5,211 bases of DNA from a bacterium (GTDB taxonomy: Bacteria > SZUA-79 > Acidulodesulfobacterales > Acidulodesulfobacteraceae): positions 1-5,211 of the forward strand of contig JAJYQZ010000291.1 in NCBI GenBank assembly GCA_021794335.1, read 5' to 3'. Position 1 is the first letter of the stretch; the number at the start of each line of letters is the position of its first letter. The translations under genes were made by a program, and so were the position numbers. Below are positions 1-5,211 of this stretch, piece by piece. The notes under the pieces were generated by a model. It searched no databases, was not told the origin of the DNA, and saw only the letters and a program-made list of their open reading frames with translations.

Positions 1-40
1 TTTATATTTATTATAATTATTATAAATAGTATTACCTCAT

Positions 41-1336
41 TTAATTAAGTTTATTATAGACAACATTTCCGTTTATTACAACCTTTATTATGTCAGTTTT
101 TTTAAACGATAAGATATTATCGTAAATATTGCCTTCGTTTAATTTTATATTTTTATCCATTTTAAAAACGGTAAAATCCCCGCAAGAATTTGGCTCCAGC
201 GTTCCGGTAATATTTGGAAAAGAAAGGGCTTTAGCGCCGTTAATCGTTGCCATGGCAAATAAGTCTTTAGAAGAAACATCGGAATGTATTTTTTTTGCGT
301 ACCCGAGTTCGTCAAGGATGTTCAGCGTTTTATTTGAATACAGGCTATCCGTCCCCAATGAAACCGTAATGCCTCTATCTAATATTTTTTTTAACGGAAG
401 TTTTTTTGAATTAAAAAAGGCATTGCTTCTCGGACAGTGAATAATATTCGCGCCGGATTTTTTTATAATCTCGACATCCTCATCGTTTATTTCATTCGCA
501 TGAATTATCGATGTATTTTGATTCAAAATTTTTAAATAATCCAGATAAGATATGGGTGACGAAAATGTTTTAAGCGGTTTTGAAAATTTGGTTAGATTTA
601 ATGCCGGTAAAAGATTGACTGCTATATCCCCGCCGTTTCCCGATATAAACAGGGTTTCAGCCAAATGTTCAGAGGCATGGATTGCTACTTTAAGCCTTAT
701 TTTTGAATTTTCTTTTATTATTTCTTTAAACAGCTCTTCCGATACGGAATAGATGGAATGAGGAGAAATGCCTAAGGAAAAATAATTTTCGTTTTTCCTT
801 AAAATATTATTGTATTTTTTATAAAACGCTCTAAATTCATTTAATATTGCAGGCGCGCAGAGAGGGTCAAGACCCCTTAATTCAATAAACCCCTTAACCT
901 TAGGGACAAGTTTGGTTTTTAAAAGCAGGTCGTTTATATTATAAAATGAATCTAAAGGGATTATATCCCCGATAAGAGTCGTTCCGCTTTTTACAAACTC
1001 CTTAAAAGCTTTAATCCTGAGCCTCTTTTGTTTATCGGGGCTGAAGGATTTCCTTTTTTCTATTAAAGACATGACCCATTTTGAAAAGACTCCGGGTGTT
1101 TTATCATCGGATTTAATAGTAAGATCGGTATGCGTATGGGAGTTTATAAAACCGGGAATGATTATTGTTCGGAAATCCCCGCTTCTTTCCACGGACGGAT
1201 AGTTTTTTTTATTGCTTTTTAGAACGGATAAAATTTTGCCTGAAGTTTCATCCACGATTAATTCTCCATTTTCGATAAATGGAGGGGAAGCTGCCTGAGA
1301 TATAAGAATATAACCTGCAAAATACTTTTTAATCAA
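41..1336 (-). CDS. Amidohydrolase (COG0402 type), candidate 6-amino-6-deoxyfutalosine deaminase
   Basis: A 431-residue cytosolic metal-dependent hydrolase of the MtaD/SsnA deaminase group. Visible metal and catalytic residues are H67 and H69 (PGFINSHTHTD), H220 with E223 (IHASE), H279 (IIHANE) and D330 (SLGTDSLYSN). The short beta-sandwich part lies at both ends, around residues 1-60 and after 380, with the TIM barrel between. The motifs SPISYLDYLKIL, IIHCPRSN and GTDSLYSN recall the proteobacterial aminofutalosine deaminases of the menaquinone futalosine route. Methylthioadenosine/adenosylhomocysteine or other nucleoside deaminases are the alternatives, so the substrate is inferred. The start is TTG: an in-frame TGA lies four codons upstream, the next in-frame Met is residue 89, and the N-terminus aligns with the family (SPPFIENGELIVDE). 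No good Shine-Dalgarno precedes it. It lies 77 nt after panD, with no clear terminator between and none in the 40 nt after its stop. Family confidence is high, substrate confidence is moderate. Confidence 0.9.
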   Translation of the reverse strand: MIKKYFAGYILISQAASPPFIENGELIVDETSGKILSVLKSNKKNYPSVERSGDFRTIIIPGFINSHTHTDLTIKSDDKTPGVFSKWVMSLIEKRKSFSPDKQKRLRIKAFKEFVKSGTTLIGDIIPLDSFYNINDLLLKTKLVPKVKGFIELRGLDPLCAPAILNEFRAFYKKYNNILRKNENYFSLGISPHSIYSVSEELFKEIIKENSKIRLKVAIHASEHLAETLFISGNGGDIAVNLLPALNLTKFSKPLKTFSSPISYLDYLKILNQNTSIIHANEINDEDVEIIKKSGANIIHCPRSNAFFNSKKLPLKKILDRGITVSLGTDSLYSNKTLNILDELGYAKKIHSDVSSKDLFAMATINGAKALSFPNITGTLEPNSCGDFTVFKMDKNIKLNEGNIYDNILSFKKTDIIKVVINGNVVYNKLN

Positions 1337-1413
1337 TGTTTTAAGTCATTCTGTGAGCTATTTTATTTTATCTTTAAATCGCTTGTGATGAAGAAAGAGG
1401 TAAGTATATACAA
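1337..1413 (-). other. Gap between panD and the amidohydrolase gene
   Basis: These 77 AT-rich bases hold no clear terminator hairpin and no convincing promoter. The one notable item is a two-codon reading frame, ATG ACT TAA (1349-1341), which ends four bases before the TTG start of the amidohydrolase and could feed reinitiation there. This is speculative. Confidence 0.3.
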
Positions 1414-1773
1414 TTATTTAACCACATCGTTTATATGGTTCTTTTCGTCAACATAAACCAGCGTAGGTTTAAATCCGTTTAGTTCCTTTTCATCATAAAG
1501 CCCAAAGGTTGCAATAATTATAATGTCGTTTACCTGAACCATTCTTGAAGCAGCCCCGTTAACGATAATATCCCCCGAGTGTTTTGTAGAGGGGATTGCG
1601 TATGTCTCGAACCTTTTGCCGTTGTTTATATCCCAAATATTAACTTTCTCATACGGCAAAATATCGGCTTTATCCATAAGTTCCTCATCTATGGAAATAG
1701 AGCCCTCGTATTCGAGATTGGCATCGGTTATCTTAACCCTGTGAATTTTTGATTTTAGTAAAATTTTATACAT
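1414..1773 (-). CDS. panD: Aspartate 1-decarboxylase precursor (pyruvoyl enzyme)
   Basis: Makes beta-alanine from L-aspartate for pantothenate and CoA synthesis, in the cytosol as a tetramer. The 119-residue proenzyme is near the usual length (E. coli 126). The self-cleavage site is exactly where expected: Gly24-Ser25 within EYEGSISID, Ser25 becoming the pyruvoyl group. Other residues known to matter are present at the standard numbers: K9, H11, Y22, R54, T57, Y58 and N72 (NGAASR). The start ATG lies only 3 nt after the fxsA stop, so translational coupling is likely; its ribosome site is a weak GGA inside the last fxsA codons. No other pan gene is in the window. PanD of enteric bacteria needs the accessory protein PanZ for cleavage, and none is seen here, as is usual for bacteria outside that group. 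Intact and confidently identified. Confidence 0.97.
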   Translation of the reverse strand: MYKILLKSKIHRVKITDANLEYEGSISIDEELMDKADILPYEKVNIWDINNGKRFETYAIPSTKHSGDIIVNGAASRMVQVNDIIIIATFGLYDEKELNGFKPTLVYVDEKNHINDVVK

Positions 1774-1776
1774 ATA

Positions 1777-2241
1777 TTATTTTCCGTTCTTTTTAAAAGG
1801 CAGCGAAATAAATGTGAAAGCGCCGCCATTAAAATCACCGCCCCCGTTTTGACTTTGATAGGCATAGGAACCATTAAATTTATTTTTAAAATATCTAAAA
1901 ATTAAATACATTAAATAATAGTTTAAAAATGGGATTAAAAAAAGTATTGCAATAAAATCGGTAATAAATCCGGGCATAAGAAACAGCACGCCCGATATAA
2001 AAAATCCGGCTGTTTTAACTAAATTTTTGGACGGCGATTCGCCGCCTGCATAATCCGCCGCCGCTTTTTGAAAAGAGATGCCTTTTATTCTTTTTGTAAT
2101 CATATAACCTATTATGCTAAAGGAAATCAGCAAAATAGCGGCGGGGAAAAAGCCTATCAGGATAGAAGCCTCCACGAAGACATAAATCTCGACAAACAGA
2201 TAAATTAAAATAGAAAAAAATATTTTTGCTAAAACACCCAT
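1777..2241 (-). CDS. fxsA: FxsA family inner-membrane protein
   Basis: A 154-residue integral membrane protein of the FxsA family, named for the E. coli protein whose overproduction relieves F-plasmid exclusion of phage T7; its ordinary role is unknown. Hydrophobic segments lie at about residues 7-24, 27-48, 74-90 and 92-115. The family hallmark is the PGFITD turn, seen as LMPGFITDFIAILFLIPF (88-105), and a loop with the usual KAAADYAGGE stretch (59-68). The C-terminal tail (123-154) is hydrophilic and rich in Gly/Asn, as in many members. It starts 21 nt after the nucleotidyltransferase gene and ends 3 nt before panD. No Shine-Dalgarno is visible before the ATG, and the leader is almost pure A/T; a possible promoter (2250-2279) and a perfect palindrome (2265-2288) lie just upstream. 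Family assignment is firm; function is not known. Confidence 0.92.
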   Translation of the reverse strand: MGVLAKIFFSILIYLFVEIYVFVEASILIGFFPAAILLISFSIIGYMITKRIKGISFQKAAADYAGGESPSKNLVKTAGFFISGVLFLMPGFITDFIAILFLIPFLNYYLMYLIFRYFKNKFNGSYAYQSQNGGGDFNGGAFTFISLPFKKNGK

Positions 2242-2249
2242 AATTAATA

Positions 2250-2279
2250 ATTATATAACATATTATATCTGTTTTGCAA
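2250..2279 (-). promoter_or_regulatory. Possible weak promoter for fxsA-panD
   Basis: The minus strand has TTGCAA (2279-2274; 4 of 6 consensus bases), an 18-nt spacer and a perfect TATAAT (2255-2250). The predicted transcription start falls at about 2243, practically at the fxsA ATG, so the message would be nearly leaderless; this would fit the missing Shine-Dalgarno. TATAAT is easily found by chance in such AT-rich DNA, so this is tentative. Confidence 0.3.
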
Positions 2280-3189
2280 AACAGATATTATCCCTGCAAA
2301 GTTTCTTAACGCAATCTTTAATTTCTTCTTCCGTCTCTATAATAGCCTGTTTTTGCCCTTCATATAATATATCTAAGTTATTTTTTAATTTTAAAACATC
2401 GTTTACCTTTTTATCGAATATTTCTATGTAAGCCTCTTTTGAAATATTCCCCTCGTTTATTTTAAGCATATAATCTTCAAACTCTTTATAAACAGGGTTT
2501 CCTTTAACCATGAAAGAGAACTGCCCGCTTTTAATATAATTTTCAAGCAAGCAAAGTATCCTTAAAGAATTTATTGCCTCTTTAATGTCATACCCGTGAG
2601 TCTCTTTGTATTTTAATGTGCTTGATGTGTACAATCCTTTAACGATATTTAGTTTTTTGTTATTTACTATTCCCATCATAGCATTAAAATTTTTTTTATT
2701 ATTAATCAAAATAAATTTTCTTATTTTTTCTAATAATCCGGAAAATCCCGAGGGGACTTCACGAGGAGGGAATCGTCCGGGAGCTTTGCTGCCGTCTCTT
2801 ACCTTTACGGCTTTAAAATTCTTTATCTCAAAAACCGTCCCGCATATGATAGGTTCTATAAACTTTATATTACCCTTCATTGCATGGTTAATGTATTCAT
2901 GGATAGGGGTTATAAAATAGTCATACTCCTTTTCTATAACCGAAAATCTTTCAAATCTATTGGCGTAGAAATTATCAAAGGCGGGATAATAGACAATAAA
3001 AAAATCATAATCGCTTTTGTCTGTTTCAAGGTTATAATTTCTTGATCCGTAAAAGCAGACAAAAGCGATATTAAGACTCAAAGCCTTTTCTTTGATGATG
3101 TTTTTAAATATGGATGACTTTGCAAATTTGTCAAAACCCCTGTAAGAAGCTGCGGGCTTACCCCCGGCTTCAACTTTATCAAAAACCAT
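2263..3189 (-). CDS. Solitary nucleotidyltransferase, DNA polymerase beta superfamily (RlaP-like)
   Basis: A 308-residue cytosolic protein with a minimal nucleotidyltransferase fold. The motif FYGSRNYNLETDKSDYDF gives G48-S49 and the metal pair D60/D62; D90 in EYDYFITPIHEYI fits the third carboxylate, followed by a GNIKFIEPI stretch (106-114) like the family's N-P-N-x-x-E element. A helical C-terminal half follows (about 152-290), with the KEAINSLRILCLLENYIKSG and YKEFEDYMLKINEGNIS pattern seen in the RlaP-type (PF10127) proteins. The substrate is unknown; such enzymes transfer a nucleotide to RNA, protein or small molecules. Odd features are a GC-rich N-terminal stretch (residues 6-18) and a Pro/Gly/Arg-rich segment (131-151) between the domains, both at DNA palindromes. 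It starts 4 nt after the TPR gene with a weak ribosome site (AAAAAGA). No HEPN or antitoxin partner is adjacent, so a toxin-antitoxin reading is not supported. Confidence 0.85.
   Translation of the reverse strand: MVFDKVEAGGKPAASYRGFDKFAKSSIFKNIIKEKALSLNIAFVCFYGSRNYNLETDKSDYDFFIVYYPAFDNFYANRFERFSVIEKEYDYFITPIHEYINHAMKGNIKFIEPIICGTVFEIKNFKAVKVRDGSKAPGRFPPREVPSGFSGLLEKIRKFILINNKKNFNAMMGIVNNKKLNIVKGLYTSSTLKYKETHGYDIKEAINSLRILCLLENYIKSGQFSFMVKGNPVYKEFEDYMLKINEGNISKEAYIEIFDKKVNDVLKLKNNLDILYEGQKQAIIETEEEIKDCVKKLCRDNICFAKQI
2265..2288 (-). repeat. Perfect 24-bp palindrome over the nucleotidyltransferase stop codon
   Basis: Twelve bases, ATATCTGTTTTG, are followed directly by their exact reverse complement. 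The palindrome covers the last seven sense codons and part of the TAA stop. As RNA it could form a 10-bp stem with a TGCA loop, but no T-run follows it, so an intrinsic terminator is unlikely. As DNA it has the form of an operator for a dimeric regulator, and it overlaps the -35 and spacer of a possible fxsA promoter. Its effect is inferred only. Confidence 0.7.
2737..2799 (-). other. GC-rich in-frame segment with imperfect palindrome inside the nucleotidyltransferase gene
   Basis: This stretch encodes residues 131-151, rich in Pro, Gly, Arg and Ser (KAPGRFPPREVPSG). About 64% of bases 2747-2799 are G or C by hand count, against very AT-rich flanks. Positions 2746-2782 have complementary ends (TCCCG and CGGGA) and inner complementary pieces (GGAC/GTCC, ACGA/TCGT). 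It lies between the catalytic domain and the helical C-terminal domain, so an extra linker could be tolerated. It looks like a small in-frame insertion, but I cannot show that without homologues. Confidence 0.45.
3146..3171 (-). repeat. GC-rich hairpin in the first codons of the nucleotidyltransferase gene
   Basis: GAAGC (3171-3167) pairs with GCTTC (3150-3146) and CGGG (3166-3163) with CCCG (3156-3153), with a 2-nt bulge and a 6-nt loop. This gives a 9-bp GC-rich stem that begins 18 nt inside the coding sequence. It encodes residues EAGGKPAAS, which lie before the conserved fold. It could limit translation initiation, or be a small palindromic insertion. Confidence 0.5.
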
Positions 3190-3193
3190 TTAG

Positions 3194-3553
3194 TTATCTT
3201 TTTGGAGAGGCAAGGTATTCTTTTAATTTAATTTTTGCCCATTTGATATTTGGATTATATTTTAACCCCTTTCGAAGACTGACTATGCCCAGAGACGGAA
3301 ACCCAAGTTTATATAAAGCCACCCCCATCTGCGCCCAGGCTAATGCGAAATGCGGTTTTACAAGAATAGCTTTTTGAAAATGTTGAACCGCAGTATAGTA
3401 ATAACCCCCTTTCATTGCGCCAAGGCCTTTTTCGTATTGAAATTTAGCGCTATGGACATTGGCCGGGCCTGACATTTTGGCTGCCCAAGAATCTTTTGAA
3501 AATACAACCAAGGATAATATTAAAATTAAAGTTAAGATAGTAATTTTACTCAT
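3194..3553 (-). CDS. Small exported TPR-repeat protein
   Basis: A 119-residue protein with an N-terminal signal peptide: K3, a hydrophobic core (4-18), then SKDSWA with likely signal peptidase I cleavage after A24 (SWA/AK). There is no lipobox Cys, so it should be periplasmic or secreted rather than a lipoprotein. The rest is almost entirely two tetratricopeptide repeats: about 36-69 (GLGAMKGGYYYTAVQHFQKA, ending KPHF) and 70-103 (ALAWAQMGVALYKLGFPSLG, ending YNPN), plus a C-terminal capping helix (104-115). Such domains bind partner proteins or peptides; no partner can be named. It has the strongest ribosome site of the operon and lies directly behind the 3590-3618 promoter, so it is probably its first and best-translated gene. 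The nucleotidyltransferase gene follows after 4 nt. Product class is clear, function unknown. Confidence 0.88.
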   Translation of the reverse strand: MSKITILTLILILSLVVFSKDSWAAKMSGPANVHSAKFQYEKGLGAMKGGYYYTAVQHFQKAILVKPHFALAWAQMGVALYKLGFPSLGIVSLRKGLKYNPNIKWAKIKLKEYLASPKR

Positions 3554-3557
3554 TTTA

Positions 3558-3564
3558 CCCCCTT
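3558..3564 (-). promoter_or_regulatory. Strong ribosome binding site of the TPR gene
   Basis: The minus strand reads AAGGGGG, four bases before the ATG at 3553-3551. It is much better than the ribosome sites of the following genes and confirms this start codon, which also opens a proper signal peptide. Confidence 0.75.
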
Positions 3565-3589
3565 ATTTAACTTATTTTTATGAAGCTAA

Positions 3590-3618
3590 ATTATATCACA
3601 TTGAACACTGCTTGTCTA
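3590..3618 (-). promoter_or_regulatory. Sigma-70-type promoter with extended -10 for the TPR-NTase-fxsA-panD operon
   Basis: On the minus strand the -35 hexamer TAGACA (3618-3613, one mismatch from TTGACA) is followed by a 17-nt spacer and a perfect TATAAT -10 (3595-3590). TG stands at the extended -10 position (3598-3597). The start of transcription should fall near 3583, giving a leader of about 30 nt before the TPR gene. It sits in the 79-nt gap after glpK, so the downstream genes can be expressed independently of glpK. No operator-like repeat is seen over it, which suggests constitutive use. Confidence 0.75.
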
Positions 3619-3632
3619 ACTTTAATCCATTA

Positions 3633-5114
3633 CTATGCCCATTTAAAAGATTTTGACACGGCCTTTTTCCACCTGTCATAATAACCGTTTCTCGTTTTAT
3701 CGTCCATTTTCGGATTATAAACATGCTCTATTTTTTTAAGATTATGAAATTCATTGATTGTCCAAAAACCGGTAGTTATTGCGCTAAGCCCTGCAACCCC
3801 GAAGGCCGTCATCTCCGTAAAAACGGTTTTTTCGACAGCCATATTTAAAATATCTGACTGAAATTGCATCAAAAACTCATTTTCACTTGCTTTTCCGTCA
3901 ACTCTTAATTTATATTTTGATAAGTTTAAATCTTTTTTTAACGAATTTTTAAATTCCAAAATAACATCTTTTGTTTGATAAGCCAATGATTCTAATGCCG
4001 CCCTGATTATATGGTCCTTAGTGGCGGCGCCTGTAAGGCCGATAATCAGCCCTCTTGCGTCGGGGTCCCAAAACGGCGCGCCAAGACCGGTTAACGCCGG
4101 AACAAAATATACGCCGCCATTAGAATCTAATCTTTTTGCCGCATCGGAAGATTCGCCTGCAGAGTTTATAAAATTCAAATTATCTTTAAGATACCGCATA
4201 ATCTCGCCGCCCGTAAAAATGCTTCCTTCAAGCGCATAATACGGGAGGCTGTCCAATTTCCATGCAATCGTTGCAACCAATTTCTTCGAGTTATAAATTT
4301 TATTGCCTGTGCAGGTCATAGCAAAAAGCCCCGTTCCGTATGTATTTTTTATTATGCCTGTTTCGAAACTGCCGTGGGCAAAAAGGGAAGCCTGCTGATC
4401 GCCCAAAATTCCGATTATAGGGATAGATTTGCCTGCCGCAGACTTATCCGTACAGCCAAAATTGTGATTGCTGTCGTACACCTCCGGAAGAACCGACCCG
4501 GGAATATTAAATATTTCAAGAAGTTCTTCATCATATTTTAATGTATTAATGTTATATAAAAGCGTCCGCGAGGCATTTGAAGCGTCTGTGGCATGAACAT
4601 GCCCGCCCGTTAAATTCCATAAAATCCAGCTATCGACCGTTCCAAAGGCTATTTCCCCCCTGTCCGTTAAACTTTTAACGCCTTTAACATTATCCATTAT
4701 CCACCTGATTTTGGTTGCAGAAAAATACGGATCTAAAAATAAACCTGTTTTTTCTTTTATAACACTGCTAAATTCCCTTAAATCCTCGCAATCCTTCGCA
4801 GTCCGTCTGCATTGCCAGACTATGGCATTATAAACAGGTTTCCCCGTTTTTTTATTCCACAATATGACGGTTTCTCTCTGGTTTGTAATGCAGACGGAGG
4901 TTATCTCATACGAATTACATTTTTCAATAGTTTCCTTAAGGGCTTTTACGGCGGAATTTAGAATATCGTACGGATTTTGTTCAACCCATGCAGGCTTGGG
5001 ATAAATTTGCGGAAATTCATAATAAGAACCGGCGGTAATGACGGCATCTTTGTTGAAAGCTATAGCTCTGTTGCCCGTAGTACCCAAATCAAGGGCAATA
5101 ACTACCTTTTTCAT
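3633..5114 (-). CDS. glpK: Glycerol kinase
   Basis: ATP-dependent phosphorylation of glycerol to sn-glycerol 3-phosphate in the cytosol. The 493-residue length fits the family (E. coli 502), with both FGGY domains intact. Glycerol-binding and catalytic residues are R80-E81 (TNQRET), Y130 (DPYFSATK) and D239 (ILGDQQASLF). YNAIVWQCRRT (95-105) and GLGAPFWDPDARG (343-355) are family signatures; HIIRAALESLAYQT and RVDG...FLMQFQSD (404-421) lie in the C-terminal domain. Differences from E. coli are the phosphate loop DLGTTGNR (9-16) instead of DQGTTSSR, and GKA (407-409) where GGA is usual. The fructose-bisphosphate loop GGTR of the enteric enzyme is replaced by AGKS (227-230), and the regulatory His loop of Gram-positive enzymes is not seen, so those controls are probably absent. 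The start is supported by the family N-terminus and an AGGG seven bases upstream. It follows the upstream gene by 25 nt. No glpF or glpD is in view. A related FGGY sugar kinase is unlikely. Confidence 0.95.
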   Translation of the reverse strand: MKKVVIALDLGTTGNRAIAFNKDAVITAGSYYEFPQIYPKPAWVEQNPYDILNSAVKALKETIEKCNSYEITSVCITNQRETVILWNKKTGKPVYNAIVWQCRRTAKDCEDLREFSSVIKEKTGLFLDPYFSATKIRWIMDNVKGVKSLTDRGEIAFGTVDSWILWNLTGGHVHATDASNASRTLLYNINTLKYDEELLEIFNIPGSVLPEVYDSNHNFGCTDKSAAGKSIPIIGILGDQQASLFAHGSFETGIIKNTYGTGLFAMTCTGNKIYNSKKLVATIAWKLDSLPYYALEGSIFTGGEIMRYLKDNLNFINSAGESSDAAKRLDSNGGVYFVPALTGLGAPFWDPDARGLIIGLTGAATKDHIIRAALESLAYQTKDVILEFKNSLKKDLNLSKYKLRVDGKASENEFLMQFQSDILNMAVEKTVFTEMTAFGVAGLSAITTGFWTINEFHNLKKIEHVYNPKMDDKTRNGYYDRWKKAVSKSFKWA

Positions 5115-5120
5115 AAATTT

Positions 5121-5125
5121 ACCCT
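5121..5125 (-). promoter_or_regulatory. Ribosome binding site of glpK
   Basis: The minus strand reads AGGGT, with AGGG ending seven bases before the glpK ATG (5114-5112). It lies within the 25-nt gap after the stop of the upstream gene, leaving no room for a separate promoter outside that gene's coding sequence. Confidence 0.6.
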
Positions 5126-5139
5126 GCCTGACTTAACTG

Positions 5140-5211
5140 TTAACCGTTAATATTATTATACCGTTTTTCTGCAATTTTCAAATAGTCGTCGTACTTTTTT
5201 GCCGCTTTTAT
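5140..5211 (-). CDS. C-terminal end of an unidentified upstream gene (partial)
   Basis: The minus-strand frame is open from the window edge to a TAA at 5142-5140 and encodes 23 residues ending AEKRYNNING. The peptide is Lys/Tyr-rich and helical (KKYDDYLKIAEKRY), as at the end of a helical or TPR-like protein, but too short to identify. The frame was chosen because it ends just 25 nt before glpK, giving operon-like spacing. A competing frame on the same strand stays open to a TAA at about 5160. The rest of the gene lies beyond the window. Confidence 0.5.
   Translation of the reverse strand: MKAAKKYDDYLKIAEKRYNNING

Noticed and set aside
1..40. AT-rich TTATAA inverted repeat after the amidohydrolase stop, possible terminator
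   Set aside because: The stem is only six A/T pairs with no G/C and no defined T-run, so it is not distinguishable from AT-rich background.
129..440. Open plus-strand frame of about 103 codons
   Set aside because: It lies fully antisense to the amidohydrolase, whose metal-binding motifs are clear. The encoded peptide has no recognisable domain.
1356..1400. Possible promoter before the amidohydrolase (TAAAAT-like -10)
   Set aside because: The best -35 at proper spacing matches only about half the consensus, which is expected by chance in such AT-rich DNA.
2606..2920. Open plus-strand frame of about 104 codons with hydrophobic stretches
   Set aside because: It is antisense to the nucleotidyltransferase. 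The hydrophobicity comes from complementing AT-rich, Lys/Asn-rich codons.
2263..3189. MNT-type toxin-antitoxin component
   Set aside because: The protein is full-length with its own helical C-terminal domain, and no HEPN or other small partner gene is adjacent. The neighbours are a TPR protein and FxsA.
3114..3377. Open plus-strand frame spanning the TPR/nucleotidyltransferase junction
   Set aside because: It is antisense to two genes with clear protein features, and no ribosome site supports it.
3554..3632. Intrinsic terminator after glpK
   Set aside because: No GC-rich hairpin followed by a T-run is present in the 79-nt gap. Read-through from glpK into the next genes remains possible.

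Overview
This AT-rich window carries six complete protein-coding genes, all on the minus strand, plus the 3' end of a seventh at the right edge. Transcription runs right to left: an unidentified gene (C-terminus only), glpK (glycerol kinase), a small exported TPR protein, a solitary DNA-polymerase-beta-type nucleotidyltransferase of the RlaP-like family, an FxsA-family membrane protein, panD (aspartate 1-decarboxylase) and a metal-dependent amidohydrolase of the MtaD/SsnA/aminofutalosine-deaminase group. No rRNA, tRNA, CRISPR array, transposase or phage gene is visible. The open plus-strand frames look like antisense shadows.

The protein mix, tight gene packing, AT-rich codons and the TTG start suggest a free-living bacterium, perhaps an anaerobic one near the former Deltaproteobacteria. 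That guess rests mainly on the amidohydrolase, which resembles the deaminase of the futalosine menaquinone route, so it is weak.

Layout: glpK follows the upstream gene by only 25 nt and probably shares its transcript. A 79-nt gap after glpK holds the best promoter of the window (TAGACA, 17-nt spacer, TATAAT, with an extended -10 TG). It is followed by a strong Shine-Dalgarno sequence in front of the TPR gene. From there the TPR gene, nucleotidyltransferase, fxsA and panD are packed with gaps of 4, 21 and 3 nt and look like one operon. The amidohydrolase follows after 77 nt and may be a trailing member. The products do not form one pathway: central carbon entry (GlpK), pantothenate/CoA (PanD), a probable nucleoside deaminase, and envelope or unknown functions.

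The most unusual part is the nucleotidyltransferase gene. It has a GC-rich hairpin inside its first codons, a GC-rich imperfect palindrome that adds a Pro/Gly/Arg-rich segment between its two domains, and a perfect 24-bp palindrome over its stop codon. The last lies where it could serve as an operator for a weak promoter in front of fxsA. I found no convincing evidence for a wholly new multi-gene system; these palindromes and the orphan nucleotidyltransferase are the points most worth checking.
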